Of a stretch of 64,000 bases of DNA, positions 1 through 9,498 are shown in pieces. The notes under the pieces are model-generated. The model was not told the origin of the DNA, searched no databases, and saw only the letters and a list, made by a program, of their open reading frames with translations. Every line of letters begins with the position of its first letter. Positions within the stretch are counted from its first letter, which is position 1. The DNA is from CAVQUE01 sp046290435 (GTDB taxonomy: Bacteria > Actinomycetota > Acidimicrobiia > Acidimicrobiales > UBA8592). Made by a program: the position numbers and the translations under genes. The stretch spans positions 6,424 through 70,423 of the forward strand of contig JBKAGO010000003.1 in assembly GCA_046290435.1 (NCBI GenBank). Reading direction: 5' to 3'.

Positions 1-79
1 GCGCCGCAGCAGGCTGGACCGGCCAACTCGGCGAACGCGAGCCTGTCAGACCCTGACGGAGACCTGCCGTGCCGCGGCG

Positions 80-700
80 ACCGGGCGGCACCCGAGACGG
101 CCGACGCACCCCGGCGGGTCACTTGGGCACCCCCTCGGCCGTCTCGGCGAGACGCCGCTGCTGCGCAGCACGCCGACACCAGCCGGCGACGTGCATCCCG
201 GACCCCGTGAAACCGAGCATCAGGGATCGGCGCTCGACACGAGCCGGCGCAGAACACCACCCCACAGGCAGACCAGCCCGGGCGGCACCCGGCGGCGCTC
301 CCCCCCGAGACGGCAGACGCACCCCCGGCGGTCTTTGGCACCCCTGGGCCGTCTCGGGAGCGCGCCGCTGCGCAGCCCGCCGACACCCGCCGGCACGTTC
401 CCGGACCGGGATGCACGTCCACGGAAGGATCCCGCAGACGCCGGAGACGAGCCGGCGCAGAAACACCGACCCCACAGGCAGACAGCCCGCGGCACCGCCG
501 GGGCTGCAGCACCCGCGACGGCAGAGCACCCGGCGGGTATTGAAACCCTCGGCCGTCTCGGCGAGACGCCGCTGCTGCGCAGCACGCCGACACCAGCCGG
601 CGACGTGCATCCCGGACCGGAGATGCGACGTCCACCGGCGAAGGATCCCGACGCGAGCCCGCCGGAGACGAGCCGGCGCAGAAACACCGAGCCGGCCCAG
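80..700. repeat. Three-unit tandem array of ~207-221-bp repeats, noncoding
   Basis: No gene is supported in bases 1-703. A 73-bp block at 132-204 recurs without a mismatch at 546-618, and a degenerate version lies between them at about 339-411. The marker GAGCCGGCGCAGAA starts at 241, 449 and 670, giving unit lengths of 208 and 221 bp. Open frames through this stretch follow the repeat period and resemble no known protein, so they are treated as chance. The array lies just 3' of the DUF58 gene. Confidence 0.8.
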
Positions 701-703
701 CAA

Positions 704-2011
704 CTACAGCTTCCCGGTGGCCTTGATTCCCAGGTAGACGTCGGCGAGGCGGCCTGCCACCGTGCCCGCGGGTTCGTCGATGACGGTCACGCCCATCGCC
801 TCGAGGCGGACGGCGGCGCGGCGGCGGTCGGCGAGGGTGGCCAGCGCGCCGGCCTGGCGGTAGACCTCCTCGGCATCGACGGGCACGTCGGCGATCCAGC
901 GGGCGACCTCGGGGTCCTGGACCGCAACGACCACGACCACGTGGTGGGCCACCAGCAGCGGCAGCGCCGGCAGCAGGCTCTCGCCCACGGCCTGTTCGAC
1001 GAGGTCGGTGAACAGCACCAGCAGGCTGCGCCGCTTGAACCGGGCCAGGGTCTCGCGGAACGCCCCCCGGTAGTCGGACTCGTCGAGCGACGGCTCGAGA
1101 TCGAACAGGGCCTCGGTGACGGTCCCGAGCTGCGCCCGTCCAGCGGCCGGCGGTACCACCGCACGCACCTGGCGATCGAAGGCCACGAGCCCCACCCGGT
1201 CGCCCAGGTGCCCGGCGACGGCGGTCAGCATCATCGCCGCGTCCATGGCGTGTTCGACGCGGGGGACGTCGTCGACGCGTCCGGCGCTGACCCGGCCGTT
1301 GTCGACCAGCATCAGCACCACCTGGTTGCGTTCGGCGCGGTAGGTGCGCACGATCGGCCGTCCGGCCCGCGCGGTGGCGGCCCAGTCGATGCGGCGGAAC
1401 TCGTCGTCGGGCTGGTAGTCGCGCAGCTGGTCGAAGTCGGTGCCGCCGCCACGGCCCCTGGTGGAGCGCAGGCCGACGTCGAGGATGCGGCTCTTGGAGA
1501 TCCGCAGCTCGGCTTCCTCACGCGAACGGAACGGCGGGTTGACCCGCAGGAGCGCGTCGTCACGGCGGCTGCCCTGGCGGGCGCCGAGCCGCAGCGGTCC
1601 CGCCACCCGCACCACCATCTCGCCGATGCCGAACGCGCCCCGGCGGCTCGGCTGCAGCTCGGTGGTGACCTCGGCGCGGGCACCGGCGGGAACGTCGACC
1701 CGGAAACGCCGCTGGTCGGCGCCGAGCGACGGCGCCAGCTCGTCGGCGACCCACAGCGTCAGCCGGCGCGGGTGGGGATGGTGGACGATCCACTCGAGGC
1801 GGCCCCGCTGCCCGACGGTCAGCACCGAGGGCGCGACGCGGGTGACCACGATCGATCCCGGCGAAGGCGCCAGCACGACGTCGAGCACGAACAACGCCGC
1901 CACGATGGCGTTCGCCACGATCGCGGTCGTCAGCAGCGACCACGGCGACACCAGCCCGACGAGGGTGACGGCGACGGCGACGAAAGCCAGGCGGGGCAGG
2001 GGGACGGGCAC
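704..2011 (-). CDS. DUF58 domain-containing membrane-anchored protein
   Basis: A 435-residue protein with two hydrophobic N-terminal segments (about 7-47) followed by a cytosolic region holding the DUF58 signature at about 191-215 (QLRDYQPDDEFRRIDW, then AATAR) and a VWA-like strand ending in an Asp (MLVDNGR, about 234-240). DUF58 proteins are usual partners of MoxR AAA+ ATPases and are thought to be matured or remodelled by them; the exact substrate is unknown. It is the last gene of a five-gene minus-strand operon, starting 8 bp after the MoxR stop. The GTG at 2011 was chosen because it is the first start after the MoxR stop and gives the membrane segment its normal position. An upstream extension would run through MoxR in another frame. 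Confidence 0.88.
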   Translation of the reverse strand: MPVPLPRLAFVAVAVTLVGLVSPWSLLTTAIVANAIVAALFVLDVVLAPSPGSIVVTRVAPSVLTVGQRGRLEWIVHHPHPRRLTLWVADELAPSLGADQRRFRVDVPAGARAEVTTELQPSRRGAFGIGEMVVRVAGPLRLGARQGSRRDDALLRVNPPFRSREEAELRISKSRILDVGLRSTRGRGGGTDFDQLRDYQPDDEFRRIDWAATARAGRPIVRTYRAERNQVVLMLVDNGRVSAGRVDDVPRVEHAMDAAMMLTAVAGHLGDRVGLVAFDRQVRAVVPPAAGRAQLGTVTEALFDLEPSLDESDYRGAFRETLARFKRRSLLVLFTDLVEQAVGESLLPALPLLVAHHVVVVVAVQDPEVARWIADVPVDAEEVYRQAGALATLADRRRAAVRLEAMGVTVIDEPAGTVAGRLADVYLGIKATGKL

Positions 2012-2019
2012 GGATCGGC

Positions 2020-2987
<968 letters not shown>

Positions 2988-2991
<4 letters not shown>

Positions 2992-4187
2992 GGGTCGCTC
3001 CTGGGTTCGGTCGAAGAGGGGCCGCCGGCGGGACCGGTTCGGTCTGTGGTCGATGCCTGTCCGATGCCGCCCGATGCCGCATCGGATCCGACGCTGCGGG
3101 GCCGGCGCGGGTCGCGGACACGGGTGGGGTCGACACGCGCCGTCAGGTCGGCGAGCCCGACGGCGACGGCGAGCAGGTCGGCATCGGTCGCGACAGGCCG
3201 CCGAGCGAGCAGCCCTTCGACGTCGTCGAGGGCGACGCCGGTGCGTTCGGCCGTGCGGGTCGCCACGACCACGAGGTCGGTGTCGGCGGCGATGCCGAGG
3301 GCTCGTGCGAGGGTTCGTCGGGTGTCGGCACGGAGTTCGGTTGCGGCTGCGGCCGGGTTCCGGAGCCCGGCGAGGAGCCGTCCACGTGCGGCGGCGAGCT
3401 CGGATCCGGCGATCTCGACCGGCACCGGTTCGGCGACGGGACGGCCGATGCGGCGTGCCTTCCAGAGCGCGACCACCGCGAAGCCGACCGCGAGCTGGAT
3501 CAACAGGAGCCAGACGGGGTCGCCGACGAGGTCCTCGAGGTTCTCGCCGGCGGCGACGGCCAGGCGCGGCTCGAGGAAGGCGACGCTGGTGCCCCGTTGC
3601 GGGGCGAGCAGGGCGACGGCGAGTGCAGCGTTGTCGGCGGCTGCGAGGTTTTCGTTGAGCAGCGGTCCGGGGCCGCCGATGGAGACGATGACGCCGTCGC
3701 CCAACGTGGCGATGATGACGCCGCCGCCGAAGCAGCGGGTGTCACGCGTCTCCCTTTCGGCGTAGGCGCTCTCGAACCCGGTGATCCGGTTGATGCCCGC
3801 GAGCGCCGGCTCCGGGCACGCCCCGACGCCGTCACCCGATCCGGCGAGTCCGAGTCCGGGCGCCGGGGTGATGGGCGAGGCCAGGTCGGCGATGACCAGC
3901 CTGCCGCCCCGGCGCACCCAGTCGGTGAGTTCGTTGCGGCCGGCGACGCCGTAGGTGTCGGCCAACAGCACGGCGACCTCGGCGTCGTCGCCCGGGAGCT
4001 CGAGGCCGATCTCGACATCGGCGCCGGCACGTTCGGCGACCTCGACCAGCGCACGGGCCCCGTCGGGGCTGACGCTTCGGGGGTCGAGGGGTTCGCGGTT
4101 GATGTCGCCGGTGACTGCCACGGCGACCACGACGAGGGCGACCACGAGGCCGCCCCAGAACACCAGCGTGGTGACCCGAGAGCTCAT
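2988..4187 (-). CDS. DUF4350 domain-containing membrane protein
   Basis: About 399 residues with an N-terminal membrane segment (about 6-26, LVFWGGLVVALVVVAVAV), a soluble DUF4350-like domain (VLLADTYGVAGRNELTDW, then VRRGGRLVIADL) and a second membrane segment near 240-262. DUF4350 resembles GATase1-like folds and is found almost only beside MoxR/DUF58/DUF4129 genes. The ATG at 4187 was chosen because it places a short Ser/Arg leader before the helix; a GTG at 4220 would add eleven basic residues and is also possible. The stop overlaps the MoxR start by 4 bp. Function is unknown beyond membership of this operon type. Confidence 0.82.
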
Positions 4188-4290
4188 CGGAGCCGCCCGA
4201 CGGCGCCGCACCGGCTGCACGCAGGGAACGCCGTGTGGCCTCGGCAGAGGCGCGGCCCATGTCCGCTGCCGAGAGATCCGGGTCGGGCGG

Positions 4291-4947
4291 TCACGTCGGG
4301 ACCTCCACCGGCGCCAGGAGTGCCGCCTCGTTGCGACGGAACGCCTCGAGGTCCTCGGGACCGGCGTCGACCGGTCCGTACCAGACGAGCTCGAACAGGT
4401 CGGTCAGCTCGGCGAAGATCGCCGCGCCGGGCGCCCCGTCGGCCAGCAGCCGGCGCCGGTGCTCGCCGGGAGTGGTGCCCGCGATGTCGTCGAGGGTGCC
4501 GACGCCGACCAGATCCGCCACCACCGCGCGATAGCGAGCCCGGATGGCCTCGTCCCACGCCCCCGCCGCGGCCAGGCGGTCGGCCTCGGCCCGCCAGGCG
4601 GCTGCGTCGCGCTGGTCGATCGGCTCGGCGACGATCGTGGTCTCGACCGGCCGGGGCCCTGCGAAGCGCGGCAGTGGCCCGAACACATTGCGGAAGAGCC
4701 ACAGCAGGGCCAGGACCGCTGCGCCGAGGATCAGCCAGGCGACGATCGAGCCGGCGTCGCCGGTGGTGAGCTGGCCGAGGATGCGCCCGAACGCCTCGCT
4801 CACGACGCGCAGGGCGCGGTCGAGGAACGGCTCGGTCTGGCGGTACACCGGGTCTGCGAGCACCTCGTCGGCCAGCCGTCGAGCCTCGCCGGGTTCCAGC
4901 TCGGGTTCGGGCAGGCGTTGGGCGACCATGAGCCCGACGGCGATCAC
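4291..4947 (-). CDS. DUF4129 domain-containing protein
   Basis: 218 residues: a short N-terminal segment, a transmembrane helix at about 67-86 (GSIVAWLILGAAVLALLWLF) and a cytosolic DUF4129 domain at about 117-209 (AAWRAEADRLAAAGAWDEAI, then ...RYRAVVADL and FELVWYG). DUF4129 is common in actinobacterial MoxR operons and in secreted transglutaminase-like proteins; its role is not established. The GTG at 4947 overlaps the stop of the upstream gene (GTGA), a strong reason for this start. Confidence 0.85.
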   Translation of the reverse strand: MIAVGLMVAQRLPEPELEPGEARRLADEVLADPVYRQTEPFLDRALRVVSEAFGRILGQLTTGDAGSIVAWLILGAAVLALLWLFRNVFGPLPRFAGPRPVETTIVAEPIDQRDAAAWRAEADRLAAAGAWDEAIRARYRAVVADLVGVGTLDDIAGTTPGEHRRRLLADGAPGAAIFAELTDLFELVWYGPVDAGPEDLEAFRRNEAALLAPVEVPT

Positions 4948-5939
4948 CTGCGGAACTCCTCGTCGATGGCGAGCTCGAGGTCGAGGCCCTCGACGCGGCT
5001 GCGGAGGTCGAAGTACACCAGCGCGGCTGCCGCCGACACGAACGGCAGCGCGATCAGCGAGGTGGCGATGGTGGCCACGGCCACCACGATCTCGCGCCCC
5101 GGCAGCCCGACGAGCTCCACGACCGCCACCGGCAGCAGCGGCAACAGCGACGAGAGCAGGCCCGAGACCAGCGCGACCATCAGGCAGATCCACAGCACGG
5201 GGAAGAAGCGGCGCGAGACGAGGCGGGCCGATCGAGCGAGTCCTGCGCCGGGACCGCACCGCTCCACGGCGATGACCGGAGCAACGACGCAGAAGAACGC
5301 CATGGCCGCCAGGCCCGGCAGCACTAGCAGCGCCGAGCCGATCAGCAGGATCGCCCGGGTGAGCACGAACGCGATGGCCAGCCAGAGCCAGCCGATGCCG
5401 ACCGCCCGCACGGCGGCGACGGCGCCGAGGTTTCGGCGCAGGTACCAGGCCTCCATGATCCGGCTGAGCGGCGCCGCGATGGCAGTGACCAGCGCCGTCT
5501 GGAGTGTCGCGGCGACGATCGAGGCGGTGATCCCGGTGTCGGTGGCCGTGTCGGATGCCTCGGGGTCGTAGGTGTCGGGGTCGAACAGGATCGACAGGGT
5601 GTCGCCGCCCAGCGAGCCGAGATCGATGATCGCGATGACGAGACCGACGGGCAGCACGAACAGCGCGGCCAACCCGATGACGGTCCGGGGCCGGGCCTTG
5701 ATGACGGCGAAGGCCCCGTCGAGCACGTCGGCGAGCGACAACGGGCGTCGGAAGACCCAGAGGTCGGGAGGCTCGTCGGGGTCGTTGCGGCCGAGCGCGT
5801 CCGGGCTGCGCCATCGGGCGGGTGCGTCGGCTGACGTTCCGTCGGGCGGGAACACGACGCCCGCGGCGGCGTGGTCGCCCCCCGGTGGCGGGTCCGGTGT
5901 CGGCGCCTGTTCGGGCAGCGCCCAGTCCCGCTCGTCCAT
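4944..5939 (-). CDS. Multi-pass membrane protein, first gene of MoxR operon
   Basis: 331 residues with a Pro-rich polar N-terminus (about 1-65), the motif RRPLSLADVLDGAFAVIK and then about six hydrophobic segments. The motif recalls the glycerophosphodiester-phosphodiesterase membrane-domain family often found before DUF4129 genes, but no catalytic domain is present. It is the 5' gene of the operon and probably helps scaffold the complex in the membrane (inference). The ATG at 5939 was preferred over an ATG at 6017, since the longer form only adds low-complexity Arg/Pro sequence and would run toward the promoter of the divergent methyltransferase gene. Confidence 0.75.
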   Translation of the reverse strand: MDERDWALPEQAPTPDPPPGGDHAAAGVVFPPDGTSADAPARWRSPDALGRNDPDEPPDLWVFRRPLSLADVLDGAFAVIKARPRTVIGLAALFVLPVGLVIAIIDLGSLGGDTLSILFDPDTYDPEASDTATDTGITASIVAATLQTALVTAIAAPLSRIMEAWYLRRNLGAVAAVRAVGIGWLWLAIAFVLTRAILLIGSALLVLPGLAAMAFFCVVAPVIAVERCGPGAGLARSARLVSRRFFPVLWICLMVALVSGLLSSLLPLLPVAVVELVGLPGREIVVAVATIATSLIALPFVSAAAALVYFDLRSRVEGLDLELAIDEEFRR

Positions 5940-6054
5940 CGGGACATTCTTGCCTGCAGCCGGTGGCCGGCGTCGCACCCTGGCCGGGGTCGGCTCGAGC
6001 GTCGCGTCGGCGGACATGGCAACAGGAGGCGGCGTCGCCCGTCGGCGAGCCCTC

Positions 6055-6060
6055 TACGCT
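6055..6060 (+). promoter_or_regulatory. TANNNT -10 box, probable leaderless start
   Basis: TACGCT ends 7 nt before the GTG at 6068. With normal -10 to start-site spacing, transcription would begin at or next to the start codon. No Shine-Dalgarno sequence is visible between the box and the start. Confidence 0.5.
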
Positions 6061-6067
6061 GCGTGCG

Positions 6068-6814
6068 GTGATCGGCCCGGAGAGCTACGGCGAGGCGTTC
6101 GCCGACGTCTACGACGACTGGTACGGCGACGTGTCCGACGTCGCCGCCACGGTCGCGTCGCTGCGGTCCCTGGCGGGCGACGGACCGGTGCTGGAGCTCG
6201 GCGTGGGCACCGGGCGGATCGCGCTGCCCCTCGCGGCGACGGGCACCGTCGTCGACGGCATCGATGCGTCACCGGCGATGCTGGCGATCCTGGCGGCCAA
6301 GGACCCGACGTCGTCGGTGCGGGCGGTGCTCGGCGACATGGCGACGCCGCCGGTGCAGGGGCCGTACCGGGCGGTGTTCGCGACGTTCAACACGTTCTTC
6401 AACCTGTGGCGCGCCGAGGACCAGGCTCGCTGTGTGGCGTCGGCAGCGGCGATGCTCACCCCCGACGGGGTGTTCGCGGTCGAGGTCTTCGTACCCGACC
6501 CTGCCGCCGGGCCCGCCGACGGTGAGGAACCCGAGCACGTCGACGAGCGCGACGACGGCGCCGGTGGGATCGTCATCCGACGGACCCGACGCGACCGGGC
6601 CACCCAGACGGTCCGGGGTGTCCTCGAGCATCACCGTGGTGACGGGGCCGTCGTGGCCCGCGACTGGATCATCCGCTACCTCTCGCCCACCCAGCTCGAC
6701 GAGCTCTGCGCCGGGGCCGGGCTGGTGCTGTGGCACCGATGGGCCGATTGGGCCGGTTCGCCGTTCCTGGTGGACGGGTCGACCCATCACGTCAGTCTGT
6801 ACCGGCGCGGCTGA
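6068..6814 (+). CDS. Class I SAM-dependent methyltransferase
   Basis: 248 residues with the class I SAM-binding motif VLELGVGTGR at 41-50, the acidic strand after it (VVDGIDASPAML) and the ATFNTFFNL region typical of small-molecule methyltransferases. Substrate is unknown. The GTG at 6068 is chosen because the conserved N-terminus (ESYGEAFADVYDDWYGD) begins immediately after it and because a -10-like box sits 7 nt upstream; an upstream extension in the same frame is Arg-rich and looks spurious. Confidence 0.85.
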   Translation: MIGPESYGEAFADVYDDWYGDVSDVAATVASLRSLAGDGPVLELGVGTGRIALPLAATGTVVDGIDASPAMLAILAAKDPTSSVRAVLGDMATPPVQGPYRAVFATFNTFFNLWRAEDQARCVASAAAMLTPDGVFAVEVFVPDPAAGPADGEEPEHVDERDDGAGGIVIRRTRRDRATQTVRGVLEHHRGDGAVVARDWIIRYLSPTQLDELCAGAGLVLWHRWADWAGSPFLVDGSTHHVSLYRRG

Positions 6815-6864
6815 GCCCGACGACGGCCCCACGGTTGGACCCGGGCGCAGCGTCCGCCGCACCG

Positions 6865-6870
6865 TACCCT
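6865..6870 (+). promoter_or_regulatory. TANNNT -10 box, probable leaderless start
   Basis: TACCCT ends 8 nt before the ATG at 6879. It fits the same leaderless layout as other genes in the window and would start a transcript covering the SRPBCC and selenoprotein genes. Confidence 0.5.
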
Positions 6871-6878
6871 TGAGCGTC

Positions 6879-7331
6879 ATGGCCAAGATCCGAGTCAGCA
6901 CCATCATCGACGCCGAACCCGCAGCGGTGTGGGAGGTCGTCGAGCCCATCGAGCGTCATGTCGACTGGATGGCCGACGCCGAGGCCATCCGCTTCACGTC
7001 CGAGTCCACCCGCGGCGTCGGCACCACCTTCGAGTGCGACACCAAGGTCGGCCCGGCCAAGCTCACCGATCTCATGGAGATCACCGAGTGGGTCGAGGGC
7101 GAGGTCATGGGCGTGCGCCACACCGGCATCGTCACCGGCAGCGGACGGTTCACGTTGCATCCCGCCGGCCCTGGCCGCACCGAGTTCCGCTGGGAGGAGG
7201 AGCTGATCTTCCCGTTCTGGATGGGCGGCCCGCTCCGCGATCCCGTCGGCGGCCGGATCCTCGAGTGGATCTGGCGTCGCAACCTGAAGAAGCTGAAGGC
7301 CATCGCCGAGGCACACGTCCCCGCCGCCTGA
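6879..7331 (+). CDS. SRPBCC (START-like) family protein
   Basis: 150 residues with the SRPBCC/polyketide-cyclase pattern: the opening strand KIRVSTIIDAEPAAVWEVV, a central ITEWVEGEVMGVRHTG strand pair and a C-terminal amphipathic helix ending in WIWRRNLKKLKAIAEA. Such proteins bind hydrophobic ligands in a helix-grip cavity; the ligand is unknown. It lies 21 bp upstream of the selenoprotein gene and is probably cotranscribed with it. Confidence 0.85.
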   Translation: MAKIRVSTIIDAEPAAVWEVVEPIERHVDWMADAEAIRFTSESTRGVGTTFECDTKVGPAKLTDLMEITEWVEGEVMGVRHTGIVTGSGRFTLHPAGPGRTEFRWEEELIFPFWMGGPLRDPVGGRILEWIWRRNLKKLKAIAEAHVPAA

Positions 7332-7352
7332 TCCACGTGCCAGGATGAGCCG

Positions 7353-8213
7353 ATGGAGCGACACACGCATCGCCGGTTCGTCAGCTACATCGACAAGTCG
7401 CGCGAGTACTACGCGGCACAGGGATTCGAGCACCCGTACCGCTGGGCCCGCCTCGACGAGGTGGCGTTCTCCCCTCTCGCCGAGCCCGTGACCGACGCTC
7501 GGGTCGGGATCGTCACGACCGCCTTCTTCCCGCCCGGGTCCGAGCCCGCCGGCGTGGCGGCCCTGCCCCCCAAGGAGCCCTACGCGGCGCCGGTCGGCGA
7601 GGCGCCCGGCGCCACCTTCACCGACGATCTGTTCTGGGACCGCGAAGCCACCGACCTCGCGGACCAGGGCACCCACCTGCCCGTGGGCCATCTGGCCGAC
7701 CTGGCTGCCGAGGGCCGTATCGGATCGGCGTCGCCTCGCTTCTACGGGGTCCCCACCGAGTACTCCCAGCGGCGCACCATCGACGTCCACGGACCCTGGA
7801 TCGGCGACGCCATGGCCGACGACGACGTCGACCTCGCGGTGCTCGTCCCGTTGTGACCGGTCTGCCACCAGACCGTGAGTCTGGTCGCGAACCATCTCGA
7901 GAGCCGCGGGATCACAACGGTGATCATCGGATCGGCGCGAGACATCGTCGAGGAATGTGGGGCGCCCCGGTTCGTGTTCAGCGACCATCCCCTCGGCAAT
8001 CCGCTGGGACGGCCCGGCGACGTGGCGGGTCAGCGCGCCGTCCTGGAGTTGGCCCTGGCCGTCGCCGCATCGGCCGGCGCGCCGCGCACGACGGTGCAGG
8101 CACCGTCGTCGTGGGGCGACGACACCTGGCGCGAGGAGTACATGGCGATCAGGGACCGCGAAGCCCTGGCCCGGGCCGGCGAAGCCCGCCGCGCCGCCCG
8201 CAACCGGGTGTGA
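7353..8213 (+). CDS. GrdB-like selenoprotein with in-frame UGA (Sec168)
   Basis: Reading through TGA at 7854-7856 joins two open halves in one frame to give 286 residues. The joined sequence around the codon is VLVPL-U-PVCHQTVSLV, so the UGA stands in a U-x-x-C redox motif where homologues of the glycine/sarcosine/betaine reductase selenoprotein B family carry Cys or Sec (recalled family knowledge, not searched). Downstream residues remain family-like: GITTVIIGSARDIVEECG and FSDHPLGNPLGRPGDV. A perfect stem-loop follows the UGA. The N-terminal half (about 1-167) begins MERHTHRRFVSYIDKSREYY. The protein is probably a cytosolic thiol/selenol oxidoreductase; the substrate is unknown. Automatic annotation would likely split it or call it a pseudogene. 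A nonsense mutation is the main alternative, but the conserved downstream frame argues against it. Confidence 0.85.
7854..7888 (+). promoter_or_regulatory. Selenocysteine UGA and candidate bacterial SECIS hairpin
   Basis: UGA at 7854-7856 is followed by ACCAGAC (7867-7873), a five-base loop CGTGA (7874-7878) and GTCTGGT (7879-7885), a perfect 7-bp stem. A single C-C mismatch then allows two more pairs (7864-7865 with 7887-7888). The apical loop begins 17 nt after the UGA, within the spacing usual for bacterial SECIS elements read by SelB, and contains G residues. Folding was done by eye only. Confidence 0.7.
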
Positions 8214-8232
8214 CCACCCCGATCTCGTCGCG

Positions 8233-9105
8233 TCAGAAGATGGGGTTCTGCCACGTGGTAGCGGCCCAGAGGGCGCCGACGAAACACGCCACGCCCAGAG
8301 CGGTGATGATCGCATCGACGGCGTACTTCGGAGGCTTGGCCCGCCGCGGCAGTTCGTAGACCAGCCAGCCACACACCAGGCCGGCGACGAAGCCGCCGAC
8401 GTGGCCACCGACCGAGATGCTGCTGACGCCGAAGGTCAGCACGAAGTTGATCAGCAGCACCGTGCCCAGGCCGGTGTCCCACACCGACCGCCCGACGCTG
8501 CGCGCCGCCAGTACCGCCACGCCGAACAGACCGAAGATGGCACCGGAGGCCCCGGCGGTGAAGGCGTTGGGCGTGACCAGTAGGGCACCGAACGAGCCGC
8601 CCATCAGACACGTGACGTAGACGAGGATGAAGCGGAGGCGCCCCACGCTGCGCTCGAAGTCCTGGCCGAGGATCCACAGCGCATACATGTTGAACGCCAG
8701 GTGGAACAGCCCGAAGTGCATGAAACCCGAGGTGACGATCCGCCACCATTCGCCGAACTCGGCCACCAGCACGCCGGCGACCGCTCCCTCGACCAGCAGC
8801 CCGCTCTCGCTTCGTTGGCCCATGATCCCGTCGCCCAGCGCGACGCTCAGGACGAACACCGCGACGTTGATCCCGATGAGGATCTGGGTGACCAGGGGCC
8901 GGGCCCCGAACAGCGCCGCCCCGCTCACCACCGTCTGACGCCCGGCCTTCGCGCACTCGGGGCAGTGGAAGCCCACCGACGCGGTGGTCATGCAGGACGG
9001 GCAGATCCTGCGGTCACAGCGCTGACAACGCACGCCCGCCGAGCGGTCGGGATGGCGGTAACAGGTGTTGGCCGGCGGCGCGGGCGGTTGGTCCGGGCGA
9101 TCCAT
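8233..9105 (-). CDS. Rhomboid family intramembrane serine protease with B-box-like zinc finger
   Basis: 290 residues. The N-terminus has a Cys/His cluster (CYRHPDRSAGVRCQRC, then CPSC...FHCPEC, about 15-51) typical of actinobacterial rhomboids. Six to seven membrane helices follow, with the catalytic Ser in GASG (Ser187) and His in GGHVGGF (His235), plus the WWRIVTSGFMHFG and HLAFNMYALW motifs of the family. It should cleave single-pass membrane proteins within the bilayer; targets are unknown. The ATG at 9105 is preferred to an upstream start at 9300 because the zinc finger begins a few residues after it and the longer N-terminus is Arg-rich noise. Confidence 0.92.
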   Translation of the reverse strand: MDRPDQPPAPPANTCYRHPDRSAGVRCQRCDRRICPSCMTTASVGFHCPECAKAGRQTVVSGAALFGARPLVTQILIGINVAVFVLSVALGDGIMGQRSESGLLVEGAVAGVLVAEFGEWWRIVTSGFMHFGLFHLAFNMYALWILGQDFERSVGRLRFILVYVTCLMGGSFGALLVTPNAFTAGASGAIFGLFGVAVLAARSVGRSVWDTGLGTVLLINFVLTFGVSSISVGGHVGGFVAGLVCGWLVYELPRRAKPPKYAVDAIITALGVACFVGALWAATTWQNPIF

Positions 9106-9254
9106 GGCCCCCGATTGTCGCAGCTCGGCGACGAATCTCCTCGGCGCTGCGGCCCGGATGATCCTCGAGGTGTGGGCTCGACCGCTCCTCCACACCCGGC
9201 CCCGGCGGCGGCAACCGACAGCGGCCCCGCTGCGCCCGCGCACGGGCAAGCGGC

Positions 9255-9260
9255 TACCGT
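9255..9260 (+). promoter_or_regulatory. TANNNT -10 box, probable leaderless start
   Basis: TACCGT ends 7 nt before the ATG at 9268 of the small membrane protein gene; no ribosome-binding site lies between. Confidence 0.5.
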
Positions 9261-9267
9261 CGAACCC

Positions 9268-9471
9268 ATGACGGCAGTCGGCGCCATCTTGGCCCATCAA
9301 GGGGGCTGGGACGAGATCCTCATGGTCCTCGGGCCCCTGGCGATCCTGTTCGTCGTGCTGATGCTGGCCAACAAGCGGGCCCGCAGACTGGCCGAGGCCA
9401 ACGGCGCCGGCCAGGAAGCGTCACCGGTGGACGCGCACGCCGACGGGTCGCCCCCCACCCACGCCGGCTGA
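9268..9471 (+). CDS. Small single-pass membrane protein
   Basis: 67 residues: a short polar start (MTAVGAILAHQGGWDE), one transmembrane helix at about 17-37 (LMVLGPLAILFVVLMLANK), then an Arg-rich and acidic cytosolic tail. It is supported by a -10-like box at the right distance and by a clean membrane-protein profile. I do not recognise a named family. It is convergent with murA, with 27 bp between the stops. Confidence 0.6.
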   Translation: MTAVGAILAHQGGWDEILMVLGPLAILFVVLMLANKRARRLAEANGAGQEASPVDAHADGSPPTHAG

Positions 9472-9498
9472 CGCGCCCGGCCAGGGCCCGGCCCGCCC

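Noticed and set aside
7857..8213. Calling the selenoprotein a pseudogene split by a nonsense codon
   Set aside because: The UGA sits at the redox Cys position, the downstream frame is conserved-looking, and a hairpin follows at SECIS distance.
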